This document shows, in pieces, positions 7,424 to 15,281 of a stretch of 47,387 bases of DNA. This stretch comes from Oscillospiraceae bacterium (GTDB taxonomy: Bacteria; Bacillota; Clostridia; Oscillospirales; Oscillospiraceae), in the NCBI GenBank assembly GCA_016302405.1, contig JAEDNR010000005.1, positions 1-47,387 on the forward strand, read 5' to 3'. Within the stretch, counting starts at the first letter, position 1, and each line of letters opens with the position of its first letter. The notes beneath the pieces are model-generated. The model made no database searches. It had not been told where the DNA came from and saw only the letters and a program-made list of their open reading frames with translations. A program made the translations under genes and the position numbers.

Positions 7424-7451
7424 TTATACCATAGCGGTTTCTAAATTTCAA
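7423..7451 (-). promoter_or_regulatory. Leftward promoter of the XRE-ImmA operon
   Basis: On the minus strand TTGAAA (7451-7446), a 17-base spacer and TATAAT (7428-7423). Transcription crosses the structured element and reaches the XRE start 168 bases downstream. Confidence 0.8.
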
Positions 7452-7583
7452 CCATTAATTCCGAACTATTTAAGAAAGTTTACTTTTTTGCGTCTCTGGT
7501 TCGGGATGGATCTGTAAAAATCAGAATAGCACAATTTATGTCCCATATTGGGGACTTTTGAAGCAGAATAGGAGGTTTCTGAA

Positions 7584-7784
7584 ATGAAACAGGAAACGTG
7601 GATGGAGGCCCAGGCGCGGGAGCTGGAATGGGATGGGTTTCAGGCGGCACGGCCCAGGTGCATGGACTGCGGGGAGCCGATCCTGGCGGCCAAGTGCCTG
7701 CCCATGGAGGAGGGCGGCAGCGCGGGCTACCTTTGCCCCCGGTGCGTCCGGGAGCGGATGGTGAATACGGAGGATTGCGGGTAA
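7584..7784 (+). CDS. Small zinc-ribbon protein of the phage island
   Basis: 66 residues with two CxxC knuckles (CMDCGEPI and CPRCVRERM) about 25 residues apart, similar in layout to TraR/DksA-type zinc fingers. An AGGAGG is 7 bases before the ATG. It is the first gene behind the consensus rightward promoter at 7304-7332. The function is unknown; an early regulatory or RNA-polymerase-binding role is only a guess from the fold. Confidence 0.7.
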   Translation: MKQETWMEAQARELEWDGFQAARPRCMDCGEPILAAKCLPMEEGGSAGYLCPRCVRERMVNTEDCG

Positions 7785-8235
7785 CGGGAGAGCGAATTCC
7801 CGGTCATTGCGAACCGGCGCGCACGCCGGCGCGGCAATCTCCATCTTTAGGGGGATGCAGTCTCAATGACGAGGGAGATTCCCACACCAGGAAAGAGAAC
7901 TGGTTCGGAATGACACCTTAATTGATCTGCAGCCGGTTGTACGGGCTCCCCCCGTCACCAGTGTGCGCACTGGTGACACTTTAATTAAGGTATGATTGCC
8001 CCCGGCAATCATTAGGATTTTGATTCACTGCGTGCAGCACCACCCTCATAAATGCGGGGGGCGAGGGCGCGAACCGCGTCCACCCGCGCACCATAAACGA
8101 TACCGAGTGGGGCAGGCGTAGAACGATTACACAAATAAAGCCCACGGCTTGCCTGCGGCGCTGCCGCCGATACCGAGCGGGGCAGGGAAAGAACGACTAC
8201 ACATATTTTGTGCACGACTTAAAAAGGGGGATGCC
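7785..8235. other. Repeat-filled gap before the terminase genes
   Basis: No gene is supported. It holds a paired-hairpin element whose first half (7806-7838) has a CCGGCG/CGCCGG stem, a GTCACCAGTG hairpin module (7954-7977) followed by the ~60-base element (about 7979-8047), and two copies of a GATACCGAGNGGGGCAGG block near 8099 and 8170. Confidence 0.75.
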
Positions 8236-8604
8236 ATGGACAAACGGAAGACGAAAAAGCGGGCGGAGGGGGTGGCGGAGGGGCTGCTTGCCGCCCTGGA
8301 ACGGGCGGTTGGGGAGCTGGACGCGGTGACGGTGACCCGAAAGGAAAAGGTGAAAACCGATGACGGTGAAATTCAAACCGAGTATGAGCAGCTGCTCCCC
8401 GGAGAAGCGGGGCTCATCGACCGGGGCGGCTTAAAGCAGCTCACCGGGGTCTTAAAGGACATGCGGGAAATTCTGGGCTTGCAGACGGAGCTGGAGCGGC
8501 AGGAGCAGCTAGCAAGGCTTAAAAAGCTGGAACGGGAGCTAAGCCAGGAGGAAACGGCCCTGGCGGTCTCCTGGGAGGATGGGATCGATGGCTACGCCCA
8601 GTAA
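8236..8604 (+). CDS. Probable terminase small subunit or DNA-packaging accessory
   Basis: 122 residues, highly charged and largely helical (KRKTKKRAEGVAEGLLAALE at the start, then a second helix pair ending LARLKKLERELSQEE). It ends inside the start region of the large terminase gene, the usual place of a small terminase. No HTH motif is obvious and similarity is not recognised, so the call rests on position and size. The ATG at 8236 has AAGGGGG upstream. Confidence 0.5.
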   Translation: MDKRKTKKRAEGVAEGLLAALERAVGELDAVTVTRKEKVKTDDGEIQTEYEQLLPGEAGLIDRGGLKQLTGVLKDMREILGLQTELERQEQLARLKKLERELSQEETALAVSWEDGIDGYAQ

Positions 8605-9994
8605 GCTCACCATGCCCCGTCCCAACCCCAAGCAGGCCCGGGCCCTGGCGGAAACACACCGCTATGTGGGCTACGGCGGCGCCCGGGGCGGCGGGAAAAG
8701 CTGGTTCGTCCGGTGGAAGGCGGTGCTCCTGTGCCTGCGCTACCCCGGCATCAAGATCCTCATCACCCGCAGGACCTACAAGGAGCTTTTCAACAACCAC
8801 ATTGCCCCCCTCACCGCCATCCTGGCTGGGCTTGCCCGGTACAACAAGACCGAAAAGCTGTTCACTTTCCCGAACGGCAGCACCATCGCGTTCGGCTATT
8901 GCAGCAGCAGTGCCGATCTGGGCCAGTACCAGGGCGCGGAGTACGACGTGTGGTTTGCCGACGAGGCGGGACAGTTTCAGGAAAGCTGGCTGACCCAGAT
9001 CGACGCCTGCGTCCGGGGCGTGAACGACTTTCCCAAGCGCACCTACTACACCCTGAACCCCGGCGGCCCCAGCCACGGCTACTTCAAGCGGCTGTTCATC
9101 GACCGGCGGTTTCAGCCGGACGAGCACCCGGAGGACTACGCCTTTATCCAGGCAAAGGTCAGCGACAACACCGCCCTGCAGAAAAGCCAGCCGGAATACC
9201 TGCGCTCCCTGGAAAAACTGCCGCCCAAGCTGCGCAAGGCCTGGCTGGAGGGCAGCTGGGATGTGTTCGACGGCCAGTTCTTTGAGGAATTCCGGGACGA
9301 CCCCGCCCACTACCGGGACCGGCGGTTCACCCATGTCATTGAGCCTTTCGAAATTCCCGAGGGGTGGAAAATTTACCGCAGCTTCGACTGGGGCTACAAC
9401 CGGCCCTTTTCCTGCGGCTGGTGGGCTGTGGATTACGACGGGGTGGCCTACCGGATTCTGGAGCTGTACGGCTGCACCGGAACCCCCAACGAGGGTGTCA
9501 AGTGGACGCCGGAGCAGGTGTTCCGGAAGATTCACCGCATTGAAACCGAGCACCGGTGGCTTGCGGGAAAGCGGATCACCGGGATCGCCGACCCCGCCAT
9601 CTGGGACGGGGAGACGGGGGAGAGCATCGCGGACACCGCGGCCCGGCACCAGGTCTACTTCTCTCCCGGGGACAACAAGCGGCTCCCCGGGTGGATGCAG
9701 CTGCACTATCGATTCCAGTTTGACGACAACGGACTTCCCATGCTGTATGTCTTTTCAAACTGCGCCGCCTTCATCCGCACCCTGCCCACCCTGCAGTACG
9801 ACCCCCAGAGCCCGGAGGATCTGGACACCGAGGGGGAGGATCACGCGGCGGACGAGGCGAGGTACTTCTGCATGGCCCGGCCCATCCGGCCAAGGCTCCC
9901 CGCTTCGGCACCGGGCGGCGGACTGGCAGTGCTGGATATCCAGGAGCTGCCGCCCAGGGTGGCGATGGAACGGATGGAAGTAAGGGAGGTGTAG
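8588..9994 (+). CDS. terL: Phage terminase large subunit
   Basis: Packaging motor with N-terminal ATPase and C-terminal nuclease, 468 residues. Walker A is GARGGGKS at residues 31-38, Walker B is VWFADEAGQF, and the TLNPGGPSHGYFKRLF region follows. The nuclease half begins at SFDWGYNRPFSCGWWAVD, whose first Asp is a metal ligand, and ITGIADPAIWDGETGESIAD holds another acidic pair. The start at 8588 has GGAGG 9 bases upstream and overlaps the preceding gene by 17 bases. Of all phage genes here this one is the most securely identified. Confidence 0.93.
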   Translation: MATPSKLTMPRPNPKQARALAETHRYVGYGGARGGGKSWFVRWKAVLLCLRYPGIKILITRRTYKELFNNHIAPLTAILAGLARYNKTEKLFTFPNGSTIAFGYCSSSADLGQYQGAEYDVWFADEAGQFQESWLTQIDACVRGVNDFPKRTYYTLNPGGPSHGYFKRLFIDRRFQPDEHPEDYAFIQAKVSDNTALQKSQPEYLRSLEKLPPKLRKAWLEGSWDVFDGQFFEEFRDDPAHYRDRRFTHVIEPFEIPEGWKIYRSFDWGYNRPFSCGWWAVDYDGVAYRILELYGCTGTPNEGVKWTPEQVFRKIHRIETEHRWLAGKRITGIADPAIWDGETGESIADTAARHQVYFSPGDNKRLPGWMQLHYRFQFDDNGLPMLYVFSNCAAFIRTLPTLQYDPQSPEDLDTEGEDHAADEARYFCMARPIRPRLPASAPGGGLAVLDIQELPPRVAMERMEVREV

Positions 9995-10374
9995 GACGGA
10001 CCGCACGCTGTCGGATTCCTGCCCTATTCACGAATGCAAATCCAGTGGGACTGGAAACCCGTCCCCTACGAATGGATGATAATAACAGATGGTTTTTCTT
10101 GTAGGGGCGCTCAGTGAGCGCCCGGCAGAGAAACTCTGAATATTCAAATTTCTATCGGTGAAAAGGTGAAATTTATCGTTGATTTAATATGAAAATCATC
10201 ATATTTTGCGGGCGGTCAATGACCGCCCCTACAAGATGAGACGATACCGAGCGGTACACTAAGGCAGAATGATTCCGGAATTCGATGGAGATTCCCGGGC
10301 CGGCAGTCCCCTGCTTTCCCGGAATGACACCGCTATGATTCATTCTGCATTATGCAATCAAAAGGAGGTCCTAT
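9995..10374. other. Repeat-filled gap between terminase and portal
   Basis: Contains half of a GGGACGGG palindrome element (near 10046), the 138-base element above and a fragment of the paired-hairpin element (about 10283-10330, GATGGAGATTCCC to GGAATGACAC). No gene is supported. Phage head operons are normally tightly spaced, so this gap is secondary. Confidence 0.75.
10098..10235. repeat. 138-base inverted-repeat element (GTAGGGGCGCTCA type), copy 1
   Basis: Ends CTTGTAGGGGCG.. and ..CGCCCCTACAAG. Each end is itself a hairpin (GGGCGCTCAGTGAGCGCCC and GGGCGGTCAATGACCGCCC). A second copy is at 40105-40238. The interior is AT-rich and shares TTTCTATCGGNGAAAAGG. Here it separates the terminase and portal genes. 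Confidence 0.85.
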
Positions 10375-12096
10375 ATGGCAGAAAAGGAAGAAAAAAAGCC
10401 GCCCATCGGGGCGGAGCAGGTACGCATGGCCATGCAAACCCTGAACCGCTACCGGGAGGGCAAGGCAAATCTGGAACGGCGGATCCTGGAGGGGGAACGC
10501 TGGTATCGGATGCGCCACTGGGAATCCATGCGCAAGGGACAGCCGTCCTCCGTAGAGCCCGCCTCCGGCTGGCTCTTCAACGCCATCGCCGCCAAGCACG
10601 CCGACGCCATGGACAGCTTCCCCACCCCCAACATCCTGCCCCGGGAGGAAGGCGACCGGGCTGAGGCGAAAATGCTCTCCGCCATCCTCCCGGCAGAGCT
10701 GGAGCAGTGCGGCTTTGAACAGGTTTACGCCGACGTGTGGGACTACAAGCTGAAAACCGGCACCGGGGTCTACGGCGTCTTCTGGGACCCGGAGGCCCTC
10801 CGGGGGATGGGGGACATTGCCATCCGGAAGGTGGATCTTCTGAACCTGTTCTGGGAAAGCGGCATCACCGACATCCAGCACAGCCGGAATGTGTTTCATG
10901 TGGAGCTGCAAAGCAACGATGTGCTCGTTGACCGCTACCCGGAGCTGGAGGGAAAGCTGGGAGGAAATGCCCTCACGGTCAGCACCTACCAGTATGACGA
11001 CGCCGCCGACACCAGCGGCAAGTCCGCCGTGGTGGACTGGTACTACAAGCGCCGCCAGGGGAATCGTACGGTACTCCACTACTGCAAGTTCGTGGGGGAC
11101 ACGGTGCTCTTTGCCACGGAAAACGAGCCGGAATACGCCCAGCTCGGCTGGTACGACCACGGCAAATACCCCTTCCTCTTCGATCCCCTTTTCCGCATGG
11201 AGGGCTCCCCCTGCGGCTTCGGCTACATCGATGTGGGCAAGAGCGCCCAGGAGTACATTGACCGGGGCAACCAGGCCATCTTACAGAACCTGCTGGCAAA
11301 CACCCGGCCCCGGTACTTCATCCGCAGCGACGGAGCGGTAAACGAGGAGGAGTACGGCGACTACACCCGGGACTTTATCCATGTGGACGGGAATCTGGGC
11401 CAGGACAGCGTGCTGCCCATCAGCGGCAAGCCCCTGAGCAGCATCTATGTGGAGGTCATTAACCGGAAGATCGACGAACTGAAGGAGGTCACCGGCAACC
11501 GGGACGTATCCACCGGCGGCACGGTGTCCGGCGTCACCGCCGCTGCCGCCATCGCCGCCATGCAGGAGGCGGGCGGCAAGCTCAGCCGGGACCACATCCG
11601 GGCCAGCTACCGGGTCTTCAGCAGCTTGTGCGAAATGATGATCGAGCTGATCCGCCAGTTCTACACCCTGCCCAGGGCCTTCCGCATTCTGGGGCAGCAG
11701 GGGGCGGAGGAATTTGTCCGGTACAGTAACGCCGGGCTTCTTCCCCAGAGCCAGGGGGTGGACTTCGGGGTGGATCTGGGCACCCGGGTTCCCCTCTTTG
11801 ACATCCAGATCAGCGCCCAGAAGCAGAACCCCTACAGCAAAATGAGCCAGAACGAGATGGCCATGAGCTTCTACACCGCGGGATTCTTTGATCCCCGGCG
11901 GGCAGAGGAAGCGCTGGCGTGCCTGGACATGATGGACTTTGAGCGCAAGGATATGGTGACAAGAAAAATCGCCGAAAACGCCCGGGCCTACCGCCAGACT
12001 GCTATGGAGGCCGTCCAGGCGGCCACCCCCATGCCCCAGGAGCCGGCAGCCACAACGCAGGCCCGGGCCAAGGCTGCCCAGACGGGGGAGGTGTAG
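10375..12096 (+). CDS. Phage portal protein
   Basis: 573 residues, between terminase and protease/scaffold, at the portal position and of portal size. Visible blocks include YRMRHWESMRKGQPSSVEPASGW cut by a loop, SAQEYIDRGNQAILQNLLAN, TRPRYFIRSDG and a long C-terminal helical stretch with TAAAAIAAMQEAGGKLSRD, typical of portals of N4/P22-like podoviruses. It would form the dodecameric DNA entry ring. AAAGGAGG precedes the ATG. It ends two bases before the Prp-like gene. The call is from context plus general resemblance. Confidence 0.82.
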   Translation: MAEKEEKKPPIGAEQVRMAMQTLNRYREGKANLERRILEGERWYRMRHWESMRKGQPSSVEPASGWLFNAIAAKHADAMDSFPTPNILPREEGDRAEAKMLSAILPAELEQCGFEQVYADVWDYKLKTGTGVYGVFWDPEALRGMGDIAIRKVDLLNLFWESGITDIQHSRNVFHVELQSNDVLVDRYPELEGKLGGNALTVSTYQYDDAADTSGKSAVVDWYYKRRQGNRTVLHYCKFVGDTVLFATENEPEYAQLGWYDHGKYPFLFDPLFRMEGSPCGFGYIDVGKSAQEYIDRGNQAILQNLLANTRPRYFIRSDGAVNEEEYGDYTRDFIHVDGNLGQDSVLPISGKPLSSIYVEVINRKIDELKEVTGNRDVSTGGTVSGVTAAAAIAAMQEAGGKLSRDHIRASYRVFSSLCEMMIELIRQFYTLPRAFRILGQQGAEEFVRYSNAGLLPQSQGVDFGVDLGTRVPLFDIQISAQKQNPYSKMSQNEMAMSFYTAGFFDPRRAEEALACLDMMDFERKDMVTRKIAENARAYRQTAMEAVQAATPMPQEPAATTQARAKAAQTGEV

Positions 12097-12098
12097 CG

Positions 12099-12422
12099 TT
12101 GATTACCGTGACCCTGAACCGAAAGGCGGAGACCCTGTCCCTGTGCGTCACAGGCCACGCCGGGTTTGCGTCCATGGGGCAGGACATTGTCTGCGCGGCG
12201 GCGTCCATTCTGGTGTACACCGCGGCGGAGCTGGCTCTGGACATGGAGCGCCGGGGTCAGCTGCGGCGGGCGCCTGTGCTGCATCTAAAGCCCGGGGACG
12301 CACAGATCCGCTTCACCCCGGACGCGGCAGGGCGGCAGCGGGCCGAAACCGGGCTGGAAACGGTGGGCTACGGCTTTTCCCTGCTGGCAAGAAAATATCC
12401 CCGGTGCATCCGGTTGGCGTGA
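12099..12422 (+). CDS. Prp-like cysteine protease (phage-borne)
   Basis: 107 residues. The block GHAGFASMGQDIVCAAASIL contains the His and Cys of the Prp family, which in Firmicutes cuts the N-terminus of ribosomal protein L27. Homologues occur in phages between portal and scaffold genes, where they probably mature head proteins; that role is inferred here. The start is TTG at 12099 with GGGGGAGG seven bases before, and no good ATG exists. It is coupled to the portal gene. Confidence 0.85.
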   Translation: MITVTLNRKAETLSLCVTGHAGFASMGQDIVCAAASILVYTAAELALDMERRGQLRRAPVLHLKPGDAQIRFTPDAAGRQRAETGLETVGYGFSLLARKYPRCIRLA

Positions 12423-12457
12423 AGACAGTTACCAATGCAGCCGCAAATACGATGGAG

Positions 12458-12495
12458 ATTGCCACGCCAGTGACGTCGGTCACTGGCTCGCAATG
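12458..12495. repeat. Single hairpin of the paired-hairpin family inside the head operon
   Basis: ATTGC-cacg-CCAGTGAC-gtcg-GTCACTGG-ctc-GCAAT, an inverted-orientation half with a longer 8-bp inner stem. It lies between the Prp-like and scaffold genes. Confidence 0.75.
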
Positions 12496-12522
12496 ACCGG
12501 ATAAATTGGAAAGGAGTTTTTT

Positions 12523-13230
12523 ATGGAGCTTATAAATTTTTCTCTGGCGCTTTTCGGGGAGGCGGAGACTCCGGCAGCGGAAGAAAGCGCACCGGATCCC
12601 GGCGCGGAATTTGACCGGCTGATTGCGGGAGACTACCGGGAGCAGTACGAGGCAAAGACAAGGCCCCTCCAGGAAAGCGCGGACAAATACGCCGCCCTGG
12701 CCCCGGTACTGGCGGAGCTGGAAAAGCGGTTCGGGCTCTCTTCCGGGGATACGGCGGGACTTCAGGAGGCCCTTGCCAGGGAGGCCCGGGACCGGGAAAC
12801 GGAGAAAGCAAGCCGGGAACAGGAACAGCAACAGTGGCAGGCCCAGCAGCACAGCCGGGCTCAGGCCATCCGGGAGCAGTGGGAGGCCCAGGCGGAGCAG
12901 GCCAAACAGGTCTACCCGGGGCTGGATCTGCGCTCTGAGCTGCGGGACCCCCGGTTCCAGTCCCTTCTCTGCGCCAATGTGGATGTGGCCACCGCCTATC
13001 AGGTGGTGCATCTGAACGAAATTCTTCCCGCCGCCATGGCCTACACCGCCAAGGCGGTGGAGGGGAAGCTGGCGGGGGCTCTCACCGCATCCTCCGGAAG
13101 GCCCGGAGAAAATGGCGCGGGGGGTCAGGGTGCCGCTGCCCCCAAGCTGGACGCCTCCAAAATGGGCAGGGCGGAGTTTCAGGCCCTGTGCCGGAGAATC
13201 GCCGGGGGCGAAAAGATCAGCTTCGGCTGA
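12523..13230 (+). CDS. Phage scaffolding protein
   Basis: 235 residues, acidic, Q/E/A-rich and helical (SREQEQQQWQAQQHSRAQA region at about 105-125), with a C-terminus ending in a basic FQALCRRIAGGEKISFG tail, as scaffolds use to contact the capsid. It lies directly before the major capsid gene. AAAGGAG is 8 bases before the ATG. Identification is by composition and position. Confidence 0.72.
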   Translation: MELINFSLALFGEAETPAAEESAPDPGAEFDRLIAGDYREQYEAKTRPLQESADKYAALAPVLAELEKRFGLSSGDTAGLQEALAREARDRETEKASREQEQQQWQAQQHSRAQAIREQWEAQAEQAKQVYPGLDLRSELRDPRFQSLLCANVDVATAYQVVHLNEILPAAMAYTAKAVEGKLAGALTASSGRPGENGAGGQGAAAPKLDASKMGRAEFQALCRRIAGGEKISFG

Positions 13231-13290
13231 GCCCGCAGGGCGGGCAGCCAAGTCGTGACGAACATGGTCTATTCTCGTTCCCACCCTTTT

Positions 13291-13352
13291 AATTTAGGTA
13301 TGATTGCCACCGGCAATCATTAGGATTTTGATTCACTGCGTGCAGCACCACC
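13291..13352. repeat. ~60-base inserted element, copy 3
   Basis: Contains TGATTGCC(a)CCGGCAATCA, GATTTTGATTCA and CTGCGTGCAG, as at about 2352-2412 and 7986-8046. It precedes CCACCCGCTCGG instead of the usual GCGGGGGG tail. Confidence 0.7.
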
Positions 13353-13397
13353 CGCTCGGTATCGTTCTATGGTGCGCGGGTGGATGCGGTACGCGTC

Positions 13398-13606
13398 AAG
13401 GGCTCCCTTGTGTAAAGGGAGCTGTCACCAGTCCGCAGACTGGTGACTGAGGGATTGTGCAGTGAAATGTTCCGGCTTTGATGGCAAACAGGCGAAATGG
13501 GATAAGAATAATGCTGTCCGTTCTGACGATGGGCACAGTCAAAGAAAATTTATTACAACCCCTCAGTCAGCTTCGCTGACAGCTCCCCTTACACAGGGGA
13601 GCCCTT
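13398..13606. repeat. MITE-like element of the GGCTCCC/GGGAGCC family, copy 1
   Basis: 209 bases with imperfect terminal inverted repeats. Each end has an outer hairpin (GGCTCCCTTGTGTAAAGGGAGC), an inner hairpin and TGAGGGATTGT. In this copy the left inner hairpin is GTCACCAGTC-cgca-GACTGGTGAC (13424-13447), while the right one is GTCAGCGAAGCTGAC. Related copies are at 14988-16445 (interrupted), 24027-24342 and 26731-27046. Confidence 0.8.
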
Positions 13607-13743
13607 GGTGCGTACGGCGTCGGGCCGCACAAAACGCCAAATCACCATAACAACGGATGAAATGCCCGGCAGCACCGCGGGCCGCCGGGTTTTCAGGTAG
13701 GAAGCCTTTACATCAGCGTTTTGCATCAGAAAGGAGAAATGCT

Positions 13744-14766
13744 ATGGAAAATTTCATTTTTGACCTTCAGCTTCTGGCGGATACCAACACCAACGTGACC
13801 ACGGACGAAGGACTATCCGTGGAAAACCGGGCCTTCTATGACCGGGCGCTCATCGAGGAGGCAGGCCCCAATCTGGTCCATGCCCAGTTCGGCCAGAAAC
13901 GCCCCATCCCCAAGAACGGCGGCAAGCAGATCCAGTTCCGCAAGTACGCCAGCCTCCCCAAGGCCATGACCCCCCTGACCGAGGGCGTCACCCCCAATGG
14001 CCGGAAAATGACCGCCACCGCCGTCACCGCCACCGTCAGCCAGTACGGCGACTACGTGTGCCTGTCCGATGTGCTGGATCTCACCGCCATCGACAACAAC
14101 ATTCTGGAGGCCACCAAGGCCGTGGGCCGTCAGGCGGGCCTGACCCTGGACACCATCACCCGGAATGTGCTCCAGTCCGGCACCAACGTGTACTACTGCC
14201 CCAAGGTTGCCGCCGACGGCACCCTCACCCCCGTCACCGACCGTTCCGGCCTGGACGCAAGCTGCACCCTGACCGTGGATGTGGTCAAAAAGGTGGCCGC
14301 CCTGATGAAGGCCGCCAACGCCCCCAAGATTAACGGCGACTATGTAGCCATCATCCACCCCTATGTTGCCTACGACCTGATGTCCGACCCCCGGTGGGAG
14401 GAAATGCACAAGTACTGCACCCCCGAGAACCAGTACGCCGGAGAGATCGGCCGGGTGGCCGGTGTCCGGTTCATCGAGACCAGCGAGGCAGCGGTGTACG
14501 CCGGCGCGGAGGATGGCTGCCCCGATGATCTGGCGGTGTTCGGGTGCCTGTTCCTGGCGGACGGGGCCTACGGCGTCACCGATGTGGAGGGCGGGGGCCT
14601 GACCACCATCATCAAGCAGCTGGGCTCCGGCGGCACCGCCGACCCCCTGGACCAGCGGAGCACCGTGGGCTGGAAGGCCCTGCAGACCGCCGAGATCCTG
14701 ATGGAGCCTTACCTCTACCGGGTAGAGTGCTGCTCCGCCTTCTCTCCCTACGCGGAGTCCAACTAA
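13744..14766 (+). CDS. Major capsid protein, N4-gp56 family
   Basis: 340 residues. The N-terminus (DLQLLADTNTNVTTD), the block GQKRPIPKNGGKQIQFRKY, LTEGVTPNGRKMTATAVTAT, SQYGDYVCLSDVLDLTAIDN and DTITRNVLQSGTNVYYCP follow the N4-gp56-like HK97-fold capsids common in Clostridia phages. ADGAYGVTDVEGGGLTTIIK near the C-terminus is another family block. The ATG at 13744 has AAAGGAG; the longer upstream frame is repeat sequence. It forms the icosahedral shell. Confidence 0.9.
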   Translation: MENFIFDLQLLADTNTNVTTDEGLSVENRAFYDRALIEEAGPNLVHAQFGQKRPIPKNGGKQIQFRKYASLPKAMTPLTEGVTPNGRKMTATAVTATVSQYGDYVCLSDVLDLTAIDNNILEATKAVGRQAGLTLDTITRNVLQSGTNVYYCPKVAADGTLTPVTDRSGLDASCTLTVDVVKKVAALMKAANAPKINGDYVAIIHPYVAYDLMSDPRWEEMHKYCTPENQYAGEIGRVAGVRFIETSEAAVYAGAEDGCPDDLAVFGCLFLADGAYGVTDVEGGGLTTIIKQLGSGGTADPLDQRSTVGWKALQTAEILMEPYLYRVECCSAFSPYAESN

Positions 14767-15170
14767 GCAGTAGGGCAATTGGGAGGGTGGGAGGGTTTTT
14801 GGGGGGCAGCCACATATACCGGCTCCCCCCTGCTACTTCTTCACTATTCACTATTCACTCTTCACTATTCACTAGCCCCCCGCTACCACTCTGGACTGGT
14901 TCGGAATGACCGGTTCTGACGGCCCATAAAATTGGAATTTGTAGAGCTGTTTGTTGAATGGTGTGCGGGAGGAAAATGGGGCACGGCAAAGGCTCCCTTG
15001 TGTAAAGGGTGGTGCTGCACGCAGTGAATCAAAATTGTAATGATTGCCGGGGGCAATCATACCTTAATGAAACTGGCCCGGAGGGCCTGAGGGATTGTGC
15101 AGTAAAATGTTTTAATATTGACAACAAATCGGCGAAAAGGGGTCACAAAGGATACTGTCCGTTCTGACGA
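14767..15170. other. Left half of an interrupted MITE-like element with a nested ~60-base insert
   Basis: From 14988 the sequence follows the left end of the GGCTCCC family. Its outer hairpin is interrupted by the ~60-base element in reverse orientation (about 15010-15070, GGTGGTGCTGCACGCAG to CATACCTTAATG); uninterrupted ends are seen at 24240-24275 and 26939-26980. The element then continues to 15170, where the IS begins. Upstream, 14830-14880 holds a few ACTATTC repeats. Confidence 0.75.
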
Positions 15171-15230
15171 TGTTCATTAGTCAATGATGTGAGACCGTGA
15201 AAATGCGAAAGAGTTTCAAGATTAGGAAGG

Positions 15231-15281
15231 CGGTTTTGCTGACGGAGGGAGGGCGAAGCCCGACCGGAGTCAGCAAAACCG
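15231..15281 (-). terminator. Stem-loop overlapping the transposase stop codon
   Basis: A 13-bp perfect inverted repeat (15231-15243 with 15269-15281) spans the transposase stop at 15270. It can end transcription or protect the transcript; only a weak T-run follows on the minus strand. Confidence 0.55.
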
